A DNA stretch of 64,000 bases, taken from Streptomyces toyocaensis. Its GTDB lineage: Bacteria; Actinomycetota; Actinomycetes; Streptomycetales; Streptomycetaceae. This document shows positions 45,521-53,905 of the stretch, one piece after another; positions within the stretch are counted from its first letter, which is position 1; each line of letters starts with the position of its first letter. The stretch lies in assembly GCF_000725125.1 (NCBI RefSeq), contig NZ_JFCB01000001.1, forward strand, positions 310,001 through 374,000, given 5' to 3'. The notes beneath the pieces were generated by a model that saw nothing but the letters and a program-made list of their open reading frames with translations, did no database searches and was not told the DNA's origin. The position numbers were made by a program, and so were the translations under genes.

Positions 45521-47053
45521 TCACGTTTCCCGCCGCCTCTCCGCGGCGTCCGGCGCGTCCGCCTGCCCGGTGCCGGGGCGAACCGAGCGGCCGTGTCCCG
45601 GTTCGGCCCACTCGGCTCCGTAGAGCGCCAGACCGGACCGCTGCCGCGCCAGTTCCCTGACCACCGGATGGCCGAACCCCCAGCCCTCGATGATGTCCGC
45701 GAGCCATTCCTCGATCATCTGCTGCAGCTCGGTCACCCGGTTCAGCTTCGAGAGCATGGTCAGTACGAATGTGACGGTGAACAGGGTCTCCTGGTGTCTC
45801 CTGCCGAGTGACCGCTCGCTCTCCCGCAGACCGCGTTCGGCGACCGCGAGCGCCAGATCGCCCTGACCGCGGAGGTCATGGAGGAGCGCGAGCCGGTAGT
45901 GGGCCGAGACGACGAGCGGATGACCGGGTCCGATCTCCTTGCTCCCCAGGTCGATGACCTTGCCGAACTCGGACTCCGCCTCGTCCAGACGTCCCAGGTT
46001 CCGCAGGAGGGTGGCCCGGTGGACGAGTACCGCCAGATACCTCTGGGTGATCCGTCCGCGTCCCTCCCGCAGGACGTGCTCGATCAGGCGTTCCGTCTCC
46101 TCCAGGCTCATGCCGGAGGTGTCCGTTCCGGCCTGTTCCTCCAATGCGGCGGTGAATGCCTGGCGGACGTCCACGGTGTCGGGATCCGTGACGCCGAGGA
46201 ACGCGTCGAACTCGGGGACGCATGCCTCCCAGATCTCCACCGCCTCGGTGAGGCGTCCGGCCTTCCGCAGCACCACGGCGAGGTTGTGGCGTGCCATGAG
46301 GGTCATGCGGTCCCTCGGCCCCGAGACCTCCGTGTGGTGCTCGATCAGCAGCCGGACGAGGGAGGCCGCGCGGTCGAACTCCCTCAGACGCATGTACATG
46401 GCCCCCAGGTTCTGCCGGGTCGTCCACACCAAGGGGTGGTCCTCGCCGTGCAGGGCCAGGACGCCGGCGAGCACCTGTTCCGCCTGCCGTACGGCCCTGC
46501 GGACGTGGCCGTTCTGGTCGAGGACGGAGGCCAGAAGGCCCCGGGTGCTCCACGTCCTCGCGTCGTCTGCGCCCACGTGGATCTCGCCGGTGCGCACGAC
46601 GCGCTCGGCCAGGGGCAGTGCCGGCTCGCTGATCCCTTGGTGGAGCAGCAGAACGACGACCCTGTTCATCAGCATGGCGCCGTCCACGATGTCGTCCTCG
46701 GGACGGGTCAGTCCTGTCCAGTGGAGCAGGTGGGGAAGCAGTTTCAGGCACCGTGCCACTTCGCCGGGGGTGCCCTGGTCACCGAGGTAACGGCTCATCG
46801 CCAGTACGGCCTCGTCCCTGCCCTCTTCTCCGAAGGCCGAGCGGACCGACTCCGCCGTCCGTGCCTCCATGACGAAGCCGCCGTCCGGACGCGGTGACAC
46901 GAGGCCGGCCCGGACGAGTTCGGCGACCACACCGTCCGGGGCGCCGGGAAGCAGGGCCAGGGCCATGTCCTCCGGTACGCGCTCGGGAGCCAGCCAGGCG
47001 GCTCGGCCCAGCAGTTCGCGTGCGGAACGGGAGAGGCGGTCGAAACCCGTCAT
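45521..47053 (-). CDS. Winged-helix/TPR protein resembling a STAND C-terminal half
   Basis: This 510-residue soluble protein starts with a winged-helix-like unit (about 1-70: LGRAAWLAPERVPEDMALALLPGAPDGVVAELVRAGLVSPRP). The next 400 residues are tetratricopeptide repeats, for example NLGAMYMRLREFDRAASLVRLLIEHH and LRNLGRLDEAESEF. That order, winged helix then Kinesin-light-chain-like TPRs, is what follows the NB-ARC ATPase in bacterial STAND immune proteins, but no P-loop or ATPase domain precedes it here. It follows the CHAT gene by three bases and is surely co-transcribed. It may act as sensor or scaffold for the CHAT protein. Confidence 0.8.
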   Translation of the reverse strand: MTGFDRLSRSARELLGRAAWLAPERVPEDMALALLPGAPDGVVAELVRAGLVSPRPDGGFVMEARTAESVRSAFGEEGRDEAVLAMSRYLGDQGTPGEVARCLKLLPHLLHWTGLTRPEDDIVDGAMLMNRVVVLLLHQGISEPALPLAERVVRTGEIHVGADDARTWSTRGLLASVLDQNGHVRRAVRQAEQVLAGVLALHGEDHPLVWTTRQNLGAMYMRLREFDRAASLVRLLIEHHTEVSGPRDRMTLMARHNLAVVLRKAGRLTEAVEIWEACVPEFDAFLGVTDPDTVDVRQAFTAALEEQAGTDTSGMSLEETERLIEHVLREGRGRITQRYLAVLVHRATLLRNLGRLDEAESEFGKVIDLGSKEIGPGHPLVVSAHYRLALLHDLRGQGDLALAVAERGLRESERSLGRRHQETLFTVTFVLTMLSKLNRVTELQQMIEEWLADIIEGWGFGHPVVRELARQRSGLALYGAEWAEPGHGRSVRPGTGQADAPDAAERRRET

Positions 47054-47056
47054 GCG

Positions 47057-50000
47057 TCAGGCCCCCAGGTGGACGAAAGAGGCCCACTTGGTGGGCGCGG
47101 CACGGTACTGGCGGCGCAGTGACGACACGGCGTCGTGGAGGGCCGGTGCGGCGAGATCCGTCTGCGGCTCATGGGCGGCCGAACCGGTGAGCCGGTCGTA
47201 GAACATGTCGGAGACGGCGGTGGCGACGTCGTCACCGACCGGCCACATCGCACCGACGACATGCCGGAACCCCGCCTGCTGGAAGGCCGCCGTGACATGC
47301 AGGGCCTCGTCCGCCAGCGCGGGGGTGATCTGAAAGGTGCTGCACGCCGACAGCACGGCGAGCTGGCGCTCGGCAAGGCGCAGCCCGGCGAGGTCGGCCA
47401 GGGTCAGCGGTGACTCCTCGTGGTCCACGAGAAGGAGCCTGCTGCGCCCGGGGGAGTGGACGTCGCTCTCGGCATGACAGGCCAGGTGGACGATCGAGTG
47501 GGACTGAAGAGCCTTGAGCACGTTGTCCTTCGTCGCGTCCGCCTTCTCCAGGAGCGTCGAGCGCGGGACATACCGGCGTACGGCCGACACCTCGCGTTCG
47601 ACTCCTCGCAGCGGCTCGGCGGAGGGGACCTCGGGCTGCGCCACGATCAACGCCCGCTCGCCGTCCGCGGGGTCCGGGATGCTTCGCGCGAAGTGCAGGG
47701 AGCGCAGACTGGTGGTGTACGAGGAGATCACCCGGTCGAGGACACCTTCCCCGTCGGCCGACTGGGCCGCGTGCCAGGGGAGGTGGCCCAGGAAACCGAC
47801 CGGGCACCACCACATGCGCGGCCAGGTGCCCCGGGGCGTGGAGGTGAGCCCGAGGGCCTCGACGACGGGGCGGGCGGCCACGTCCCAGAGCCAGGCGAGA
47901 GTGTCCCGTACCTCGCCCTGTGCCCGCAGGCGCACCCGGCTGGGAAACCTGCCCTCGGTGGCGTACTCGCGGGCGGTGAGGAAGGTGAGGACGCGGTCGT
48001 GAGCCGTCGCTGCGTCGAGTCCGGGAAGGGGGAGGACCCGGACCGGTTCGGCGCGGTCCCCGGTGAGCAGGAAGGCGTACCCGCCCTCCGAGGTCGACAC
48101 CACCTCGACGACCGGACCCCCGGACGCCAGGACGGCCGGATCGACGGGCTCCTCCCGTGGGAGGAGCCCCTTGAGGAGGTTCCACTCCTCCATCAGCTCC
48201 GCCCGCTCACGGACGATCTCGCGGTTCAGCTCCCTGCGTTCGTCCTGCCCGCCCGGAGCGGCACGGTCCTTGGCGTCGAGGGCACGCAGCCGGTCGGCCA
48301 GCGCCTCGATCTCCGCCTTGAAACCGGCGTGCTCCGGGCCGAGCAGGAAGCCGGTGCCGAGGTCCTGGAACAGCAGGTTGCGGCTTCTCTCCAGCAACGC
48401 CAGGGTTCTGACGGGCTCGTGGGCGCCGAGCCCGGTCAGCACGATCTCCTCGGGCAGCGCGGCGAACGTCCGGACCACGTGGGCCCGGTCGTCCCACAGG
48501 ACACCGGACGTGACGTTGAGATGGAGGAGGTCGACCGCTTTGGCGACCCGGTCCAGCGACTCGGGATCGGCGCGGTCGGACAACTGCAGCTGGGCGACGG
48601 CGGCCTGCATGCGCACCCATGGACGGATCTCGGCCGAGTCCACGACGCGGGCCAGTCCGGCGAAGGCCGCCCGGCGGTGTTCGGCACCGTTCTCGATCCG
48701 GGCCAGGGACCCGAGAGCTCGCGCCCGTTCCAGCTCGGCGGTCTGGGCGACCCCCTTGACCACGTTCGTCTCGTCGTCGGCGAGGACCTCGTCGGCGAGT
48801 GCGACGACGGAACGCAGTACTCCGGCGTCGTTCGTCGCCGTGCCCAGCAGCCGCTTGGCGTGCATCAGCTCGTGGAGGGCGAACTGAGCTGCTCCGCCGT
48901 GCGGTTCGGCGATCGAGAGCGCCTCCTCGGCCGCCGCCACGGCCTGGTGGAGGTTCTCCTGCGACTCCGGTCGCTCCAGGACGTGGAGATCGGTGAGCAT
49001 GCCGGCGAGTCCGCAGAGCAGGGTGACTCTGAGTGTGCTGTGCAGGTCGGGGACCTCGCTCGCCTCCCGCTGGAGGGCGAGAGCCTGGCGCAGACGCGAC
49101 CTGTCGGCCATGCGTGCCGCGTAACGGTGCAGGAGGCCGGCATGGGTGGCGAGCGCCGTGGCACGCTGCACCTCGTCCGCGGTGTCCAGTCCGTCGAGGG
49201 CGAGTTGGCCCTGATGGACGGCTTCGCGCTGTGTCTCGGGGTCCCCCGTCACCTCGTAGAGGACACCGTTGGCGGCGGCCAACGCGTGTCTGAACGCGAA
49301 CGCCTGCGACGGATCCACCCGTTCGGTGATGTCGAGACCGGTCTGGGCGAGCGCGACGGCTTCGCGGGCCTCGGCGGCCGAATGGGTCAGCTGGGCGTGC
49401 TGGTGCAGCGAGCTCGCCGCGGCGAGGGCGGCCGCGCGTCGGGACTCGTCGTCCACGGCCACGGCCACGAGTCTGCGCCCCAGGTCCACCATGGAGGCCA
49501 GGTCGCGCGGATCGCGCCTGTTCAGGCCGTCCACGCTCGTGAGGTGCCACATCGCGTACAGGACCGGGCCGTCGGCCGAGGTGTCCTCGCCGGGTTCGGG
49601 GAGTACCGCCCGGCAGAAGTCGGACACCGTCGCCGTGTGCCGGGTGTCCTTCAGCAACCGTCCCAGCAGGGACCTGAGGTTCTCGACGGCCGTCATGCGC
49701 AGTTCCGACGGGGAGTGCGCGAGCTGCCAGAACGTACGGAGTGCCTCCTGGTACGACTGCTCGTCGTCGGTGAGGCGCGCGAACTCGGCGAGCGCACCGC
49801 CCAGGTTCACATGGTCGCCGTCGGCGGCGTCGGGGAGCCCGACGACTTCCCGGCAGCGTTCGACGGCCGTGCGTGCCGCGTCGACGTCGTCCCGCTGTTC
49901 GGCCAGGACGATCGCCTCTCTGCCGTGGTTGCGCAGGAAGAGTGGGCGATCGGGACTGTCCTCGGGCAGCAGGTCGAGGGCCGTCCCGCAGACCTCGAAC

Positions 50001-50581
50001 GCCTCGGCCGCGACCCGCACGTCCTGCGTCGCCGACCGTAACAGGCACAACTGGATGCCGAGGACGGGGACGAGTTCCCGGTAGTGGGGGTGGTCCGGTG
50101 TCGCCGCCAGGCGGCTGAGGCGGAAGAGGTCGGCGACAAGGGTGCGATGGGGGACCTCCATCGACTGCGGGGCGCTGCGCATCACTTCGAGACCCAGGTC
50201 CCGCCACACCAGCGGGTCGGTGGTGAACCCGGTCTCCGCGGAGAACAAGTCGTGGGGATCGATGCCCACCCGGCGGTACATGTCGGTGAAGAACGGCGGC
50301 AGTTCGGCCGGGCTCGACACCTGCACCGCGGCGAGCAACTGGCCCGACGCCGCGGCGTCCCGGGCGCTGGTGCGGGTCCCCCGCCCATGCCCCCGGGCGC
50401 GGTGGAAGAAGAACAGGCCGCAGGCCTTCAGAACGGGGAGGTCGATTCCGGGGGCGCGGTGGCGGGCCAGCAGCGCCGCCACGTCCGCCAGCCCTTCACA
50501 CGACAGGACCGTTCCTGGGGCTCCGGCCTCCGCCGCCCTGACCCGCCGCTGGACGCGGGTGAGGAGAACTTGCCGCATCAT
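47057..50581 (-). CDS. TPR-CHAT caspase-like protease protein
   Basis: This 1174-residue protein is mostly TPR-like helical repeats (about 150-760), followed by a C-terminal CHAT domain (about 860-1174). The catalytic pair is visible: His1036 in IVHLACHAESD and Cys1080 in LAVLSACSTFQ, with typical HVVGAMWPVGDD after it. CHAT domains are caspase-fold proteases found in bacterial immune and signalling systems, where a sensor unleashes cleavage of a partner. No membrane segment or signal is present. It shares a 56-base divergent promoter region with the small Cys4 protein, and its own operon partner is the TPR protein. ATG at 50581 or 50578 may be used. Confidence 0.87.
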   Translation of the reverse strand: MMRQVLLTRVQRRVRAAEAGAPGTVLSCEGLADVAALLARHRAPGIDLPVLKACGLFFFHRARGHGRGTRTSARDAAASGQLLAAVQVSSPAELPPFFTDMYRRVGIDPHDLFSAETGFTTDPLVWRDLGLEVMRSAPQSMEVPHRTLVADLFRLSRLAATPDHPHYRELVPVLGIQLCLLRSATQDVRVAAEAFEVCGTALDLLPEDSPDRPLFLRNHGREAIVLAEQRDDVDAARTAVERCREVVGLPDAADGDHVNLGGALAEFARLTDDEQSYQEALRTFWQLAHSPSELRMTAVENLRSLLGRLLKDTRHTATVSDFCRAVLPEPGEDTSADGPVLYAMWHLTSVDGLNRRDPRDLASMVDLGRRLVAVAVDDESRRAAALAAASSLHQHAQLTHSAAEAREAVALAQTGLDITERVDPSQAFAFRHALAAANGVLYEVTGDPETQREAVHQGQLALDGLDTADEVQRATALATHAGLLHRYAARMADRSRLRQALALQREASEVPDLHSTLRVTLLCGLAGMLTDLHVLERPESQENLHQAVAAAEEALSIAEPHGGAAQFALHELMHAKRLLGTATNDAGVLRSVVALADEVLADDETNVVKGVAQTAELERARALGSLARIENGAEHRRAAFAGLARVVDSAEIRPWVRMQAAVAQLQLSDRADPESLDRVAKAVDLLHLNVTSGVLWDDRAHVVRTFAALPEEIVLTGLGAHEPVRTLALLERSRNLLFQDLGTGFLLGPEHAGFKAEIEALADRLRALDAKDRAAPGGQDERRELNREIVRERAELMEEWNLLKGLLPREEPVDPAVLASGGPVVEVVSTSEGGYAFLLTGDRAEPVRVLPLPGLDAATAHDRVLTFLTAREYATEGRFPSRVRLRAQGEVRDTLAWLWDVAARPVVEALGLTSTPRGTWPRMWWCPVGFLGHLPWHAAQSADGEGVLDRVISSYTTSLRSLHFARSIPDPADGERALIVAQPEVPSAEPLRGVEREVSAVRRYVPRSTLLEKADATKDNVLKALQSHSIVHLACHAESDVHSPGRSRLLLVDHEESPLTLADLAGLRLAERQLAVLSACSTFQITPALADEALHVTAAFQQAGFRHVVGAMWPVGDDVATAVSDMFYDRLTGSAAHEPQTDLAAPALHDAVSSLRRQYRAAPTKWASFVHLGA

Positions 50582-50637
50582 GACCCCCGTTGTTCCGCAG
50601 TGATGCCGTTCGAGGCTTCTGTCGGTAACCTCGGCTC
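50582..50637. promoter_or_regulatory. 56-bp divergent promoter region of the CHAT locus
   Basis: The start codons of the CHAT gene (minus) and the small Cys4 gene (plus) are only 56 bases apart. TAACCT at 50626-50631 lies six bases before the plus-strand GTG, which suggests a leaderless transcript. GGGGGTC precedes the minus-strand ATG as a possible ribosome site. Both operons must share this control region. Confidence 0.55.
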
Positions 50638-51048
50638 GTGACCGATCACGCCTCGCCCCCCGAAGACGATCCGGAGGCGGCGGAACTCGCCGAGCGCGTC
50701 CAACGATTGTGCCGGGAATACGGCCGAAATGGCGATCTCGCGGACATGTTCGAAGAGGCCGGTGCCGGAGAACTGCTGGACACCTTCAATGCCCTGATCC
50801 TTCGGGAGAACGCCCATCCGGACGAGCTCTCGGCTGCGCTGGATGCCATCGACGAGGCGCTCGCCTCCATCGGTCTTCACGGGCTCACCCGGCCGAACCG
50901 TTCCTGGAGCCCGCTGCCGGGGGTGCGTCAGCGAGTCCCCGAAGTCTTCTGTTACGTCTGCCCCTTGAAGCGGTGCGACCGGGTGGAGACCGAAGGCGCG
51001 CGATGCTCTTTCGCCGGGCAGCCGCTCGAGCGCGTGCGGTTGGCCTGA
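50638..51048 (+). CDS. Small four-cysteine protein beside CHAT operon
   Basis: This 136-residue protein has a helical N-terminal part (about 10-80, rich in Glu, Leu and Ala) and a C-terminal cysteine cluster, C105-x2-C108-x4-C113-x9-C123 within FCYVCPLKRCDR...GARCSF, which could bind one zinc. The N-terminal helices resemble small adaptor domains of conflict systems in size and style, but no named family was recognised. The GTG start overlaps a candidate leaderless promoter. The stop and next start share a base (TGATG), so it is coupled to the membrane protein gene. Confidence 0.7.
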   Translation: MTDHASPPEDDPEAAELAERVQRLCREYGRNGDLADMFEEAGAGELLDTFNALILRENAHPDELSAALDAIDEALASIGLHGLTRPNRSWSPLPGVRQRVPEVFCYVCPLKRCDRVETEGARCSFAGQPLERVRLA

Positions 51049-51980
51049 TGAACACGTTCCTGCAGGAACTGTCCAAGAAGGCCGCGGAACGCTGGGCGGC
51101 CGTCCTCCTCGGGCCGGGTCTGCTGTTCGTGGCGTGTGTGCTCGTGGGGCGGCACCAGGGGTTCACGCACGCGTTCGATCTCGCGCACCTCCGCGCCTAC
51201 GTCAGGTCCGTGAGTACGGACAAGGCGTACCAGGAGCCTGCCGGACTCGTCATGGCCGCATCGGTGGTGCTCTTCGGTGCGGCGGTCGCCGGCCTGGCGG
51301 CGTCGTCCGCAGGGGGCCTGGTCGAGCGGCTGTGGCTTCCCGCCGGGCCCAGCAGGTGGGCGAACCTGCTCGTCCGGTGGCGGGTGTGGCGATGGAACCG
51401 GAGGGAGCGGGAGTATCGCACCGCCGAGACCGAAGCGCAGCGGGAACTGGTGCGCAACAGGCTCCGCGGCATCGACACCCCCTCGCGGTCCGGCGAGCTC
51501 CGGCGCCTGCTGCTCAGAAGGGACGCCTACTCGGAACGTGAGCCGGATCAGCCCACCTGGATGGCGCAGCGCATGGCGGGTGCCACGGACAGGGTGGCGA
51601 AACGCTACCGGATGGACCTGGCCGAGATATGGCCCCACATCTGGTGTGTCGCCGACAGTCAGGTGCGGGACGACATCCAGGGCGTCCGCGACACTCTGGC
51701 CGGGGCGGGCCGGACGACCGCGTGGGGTGGAGGGCTCCTCGGTGTCGCCGCTGTCACGTACTGGTGGCCGGCGGCCGCCCTCGGATTGGTTCTCCTGATC
51801 ACCGGGCACCGCCGGGGACGGGCGGCGGTCGACACCCTGGTGCCGCTGGTCGAGAGCGCGGTGGACCTGTATCTCCGGGAGACGGCCAGGCGCCTGGGCG
51901 TGTTGTGTCCCCACACGTTCTCGGCCGCCGTGGCCGACCGCGTCACCCGCGTCCTGCGGGTTCCGGCGTCCGACACCTGA
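51048..51980 (+). CDS. Multi-pass membrane protein beside CHAT operon
   Basis: This 310-residue protein has hydrophobic segments at about 17-34, 66-86 and 228-255, the last long enough for a hairpin of two helices. The 130-residue region between is basic and helical (RWRVWRWNRREREYRTAETEAQRELVRNRLRGIDTPSR) and should be cytoplasmic. No known family is recognised. It is coupled to the Cys4 protein by a one-base overlap. In the CHAT locus it could be the membrane effector or the target of cleavage; this is inference from gene order. Confidence 0.72.
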   Translation: MNTFLQELSKKAAERWAAVLLGPGLLFVACVLVGRHQGFTHAFDLAHLRAYVRSVSTDKAYQEPAGLVMAASVVLFGAAVAGLAASSAGGLVERLWLPAGPSRWANLLVRWRVWRWNRREREYRTAETEAQRELVRNRLRGIDTPSRSGELRRLLLRRDAYSEREPDQPTWMAQRMAGATDRVAKRYRMDLAEIWPHIWCVADSQVRDDIQGVRDTLAGAGRTTAWGGGLLGVAAVTYWWPAAALGLVLLITGHRRGRAAVDTLVPLVESAVDLYLRETARRLGVLCPHTFSAAVADRVTRVLRVPASDT

Positions 51981-52054
51981 GGCGCGGGCCGCGGGAGACC
52001 CTGGCGGGCGGCCCCACGCCGCGCGCGGGTCGTCCGGCCCGCGCGCGGCACTTC

Positions 52055-53116
52055 TCACGCGCTGCTGTCCTTGCCCCCCTCGGTCAGGCCTCGGTGCCGG
52101 AGGCTTCCGGGAGACGTATCGGCCTCCGCGGCGTCCGCCACGGCCTCCGCCGCCGCCCGGGCCGCCTGCGCGGTGTCGTCGGCGGCCTTGGCGGCGCTGT
52201 CGTCGGCCGACTGTTTCTCCCGGGTGGCCGGCGACGGGGGCAGCACTTCGGTGAACGCCCTGGACACGCCCTGGAGGGCGGACGTGATCTCGCTGGGGAT
52301 CACCCAGAAGTTGTTGCCCGAGCCCTGCGCGAGCTGAGGGAGCGCCTGGAGGTACTGGTAGGCGAGGAGCCCCGGGTCGGGGTCGTTGCGGTGCACGGCC
52401 TGGAACACCTCGTCGATGGCCCGGGACTGGCCCTCGGCCTGGAGGATCGCGGCGGTCCTGTTGCCCTCCGCACGCAGGACGGCCGCCTGCTTGTCCCCTT
52501 CGGCGGTGAGGATCTGCGACTGCCGCTGCCCCTCGGCCCCCAGGATCGCGGCGCGCTTGTCCCGCTCGGCCCGCATCTGCTTCTGCATCGCCTCCTTGAT
52601 GGACTGCGGCGGGTCGATCGCCTTGATCTCGACCCGGTTGACCCGCAGCCCCCACTTGCCGGTGGCCTCGTCCAGCACCCCGCGCAGCTGGCTGTTGATG
52701 GTGTCCCGCGAGGTGAGGGTCTTCTCCAGGTCCATGGACCCCACGACGTTGCGCAGGGTCGTGACGGTGAGCTGCTCGACGGCCTGCAGGAAGTTGGCGA
52801 TCTCGTAGAACGCCGCGCGCGGGTCGGTGACCTGGAAGTACAGCACGGTGTCGATCTCGACGACCAGGTTGTCCTCGGTGATGACCGGCTGGGGCTTGAA
52901 GGAGACCACCTGCTCCCGCAGGTCGATCAGCGGGTGCACCCGGTCGATGTAGGGGATGACGAGGCTCAGCCCGGGGGTGAGGGTCCGGTGGTAGCGGCCC
53001 AGCCGCTCGACGTTGCGGGCGCGTGCCTGCGGCACGATACGGACCGCTCGCACGACGGTGAAGATCGCGAACAGGGCGATGATCAGTCCGGCGATGAGGG
53101 ATGCGGTGATGTCCAT
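52055..53116 (-). CDS. SPFH/band-7 (stomatin-like) membrane protein
   Basis: This 353-residue protein has one N-terminal membrane segment (about 5-25), then the SPFH domain: RIVPQARARNVERLGRYHRTLTPGLSLVIPYIDRV and DNLVVEIDTVLYFQVTDPRAAFYEI. A coiled coil follows (about 190-260, repeats of ILxAEGxxQ/AAVLRAEG), then an Ala-rich tail. It should form large ring assemblies in the membrane that organise or protect proteins, like QmcA/stomatin. It is the second gene of a pair with NfeD, separated by four bases, the usual stomatin-NfeD operon. Confidence 0.93.
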   Translation of the reverse strand: MDITASLIAGLIIALFAIFTVVRAVRIVPQARARNVERLGRYHRTLTPGLSLVIPYIDRVHPLIDLREQVVSFKPQPVITEDNLVVEIDTVLYFQVTDPRAAFYEIANFLQAVEQLTVTTLRNVVGSMDLEKTLTSRDTINSQLRGVLDEATGKWGLRVNRVEIKAIDPPQSIKEAMQKQMRAERDKRAAILGAEGQRQSQILTAEGDKQAAVLRAEGNRTAAILQAEGQSRAIDEVFQAVHRNDPDPGLLAYQYLQALPQLAQGSGNNFWVIPSEITSALQGVSRAFTEVLPPSPATREKQSADDSAAKAADDTAQAARAAAEAVADAAEADTSPGSLRHRGLTEGGKDSSA

Positions 53117-53120
53117 GGCT

Positions 53121-53552
53121 TCAGTCCCGGGGGTAGACGAGCGCGGTGGCTCCGCTGATCTCCATGACGTCGACGGTCGTTCCGGACGAGATGACCAGGG
53201 TCTCGTCGTAGCTGCGGGCCGTCCACTCCTCGCCGTCGATACGGACCCTGCCGCTCGTGCCCGTCACGTCCGAGACCACGTAGGCGGTCTTGCCGATCAG
53301 GGCGTCCGTGCCGAAGCGTGCGGCCTGGGGCCGGCCCACGTGGCGCAGGGCGAGGGGGCGTACGAACAGCAGCGTGGCGGCGGCGACGAGCGCGTACACC
53401 AGGAACTGGAGTCCCAGCGGCAGCCCGGCCGCGGCCGCTCCCGCGGTGACCAGCGCGGCCATGCTCAGCATCCCCAGCGCGGCGGTGAGGGTGAGGATCT
53501 CCGCCACCGCGAGGACGGCCGCGACGATCAGCCAGATCAGCCATGGTTCCAT
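53121..53552 (-). CDS. NfeD-like membrane protein
   Basis: This 143-residue protein has three to four membrane helices (about 4-22, 27-42 and 47-65) and a C-terminal OB-fold domain (about 80-143, LIGKTAYVVSDVTGTSGRVRIDGEEWTARS). It is the short NfeD type without a ClpP-like domain, and pairs with the SPFH protein encoded just downstream. ATG at 53552 was chosen because GAGAAGAGG precedes it at good distance; upstream in-frame starts lack a site. Confidence 0.9.
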   Translation of the reverse strand: MEPWLIWLIVAAVLAVAEILTLTAALGMLSMAALVTAGAAAAGLPLGLQFLVYALVAAATLLFVRPLALRHVGRPQAARFGTDALIGKTAYVVSDVTGTSGRVRIDGEEWTARSYDETLVISSGTTVDVMEISGATALVYPRD

Positions 53553-53905
53553 GACGCGCCTCTTCTCACCGGTCCGGGTTTCGAGGGCATGAACCGCGGT
53601 GCCGGCCGACACGGAACGCCAACCGGCACCTTTGCGCCCATTTTACCCAGGAGTAGGCCGAGTTCCGAGACGCGTGCGCGAGGAAGCCGGTGCGGACGGG
53701 AGAACCCCCAGGAACGCACAGAGTCCGACGGGATCGTTGCTTCGCATGTGTTCGAGTCCTAGGGTGTGGCGGGCTCGGTAGTTGCTCCGTCACCGGCAGT
53801 CGCGACGCTTCCCCGGCCAGGCGCCCCTGCCCGACGAGGGGCCGGGGGGAATCCGCGTGCCCACAGTCCGTGCAGCGCCCCGTCGAACCGAGGAAGGCCA
53901 CGGTC
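53553..53905. other. Divergent intergenic region before the beta-galactosidase gene
   Basis: These 353 bases lie between the divergent nfeD-like and beta-galactosidase genes. A less GC-rich spot around 53636-53660 is a likely promoter area for nfeD. The right end holds GAGGAAGG at 53890-53897 for the beta-galactosidase. No gene, clear repeat or hairpin was seen. Confidence 0.5.

Noticed and set aside
47420..50041. An 873-codon plus-strand frame opposite the CHAT gene
   Set aside because: The CHAT protein on the minus strand has clear TPR and catalytic motifs. The plus-strand product is Gly/Arg/Val-rich without domains, a typical mirror frame.
53690..53905. Longer beta-galactosidase starting at 53690
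   Set aside because: The extension has no signal peptide logic, while ATG 53906 has GAGGAAGG before it and a Tat signal right after it.
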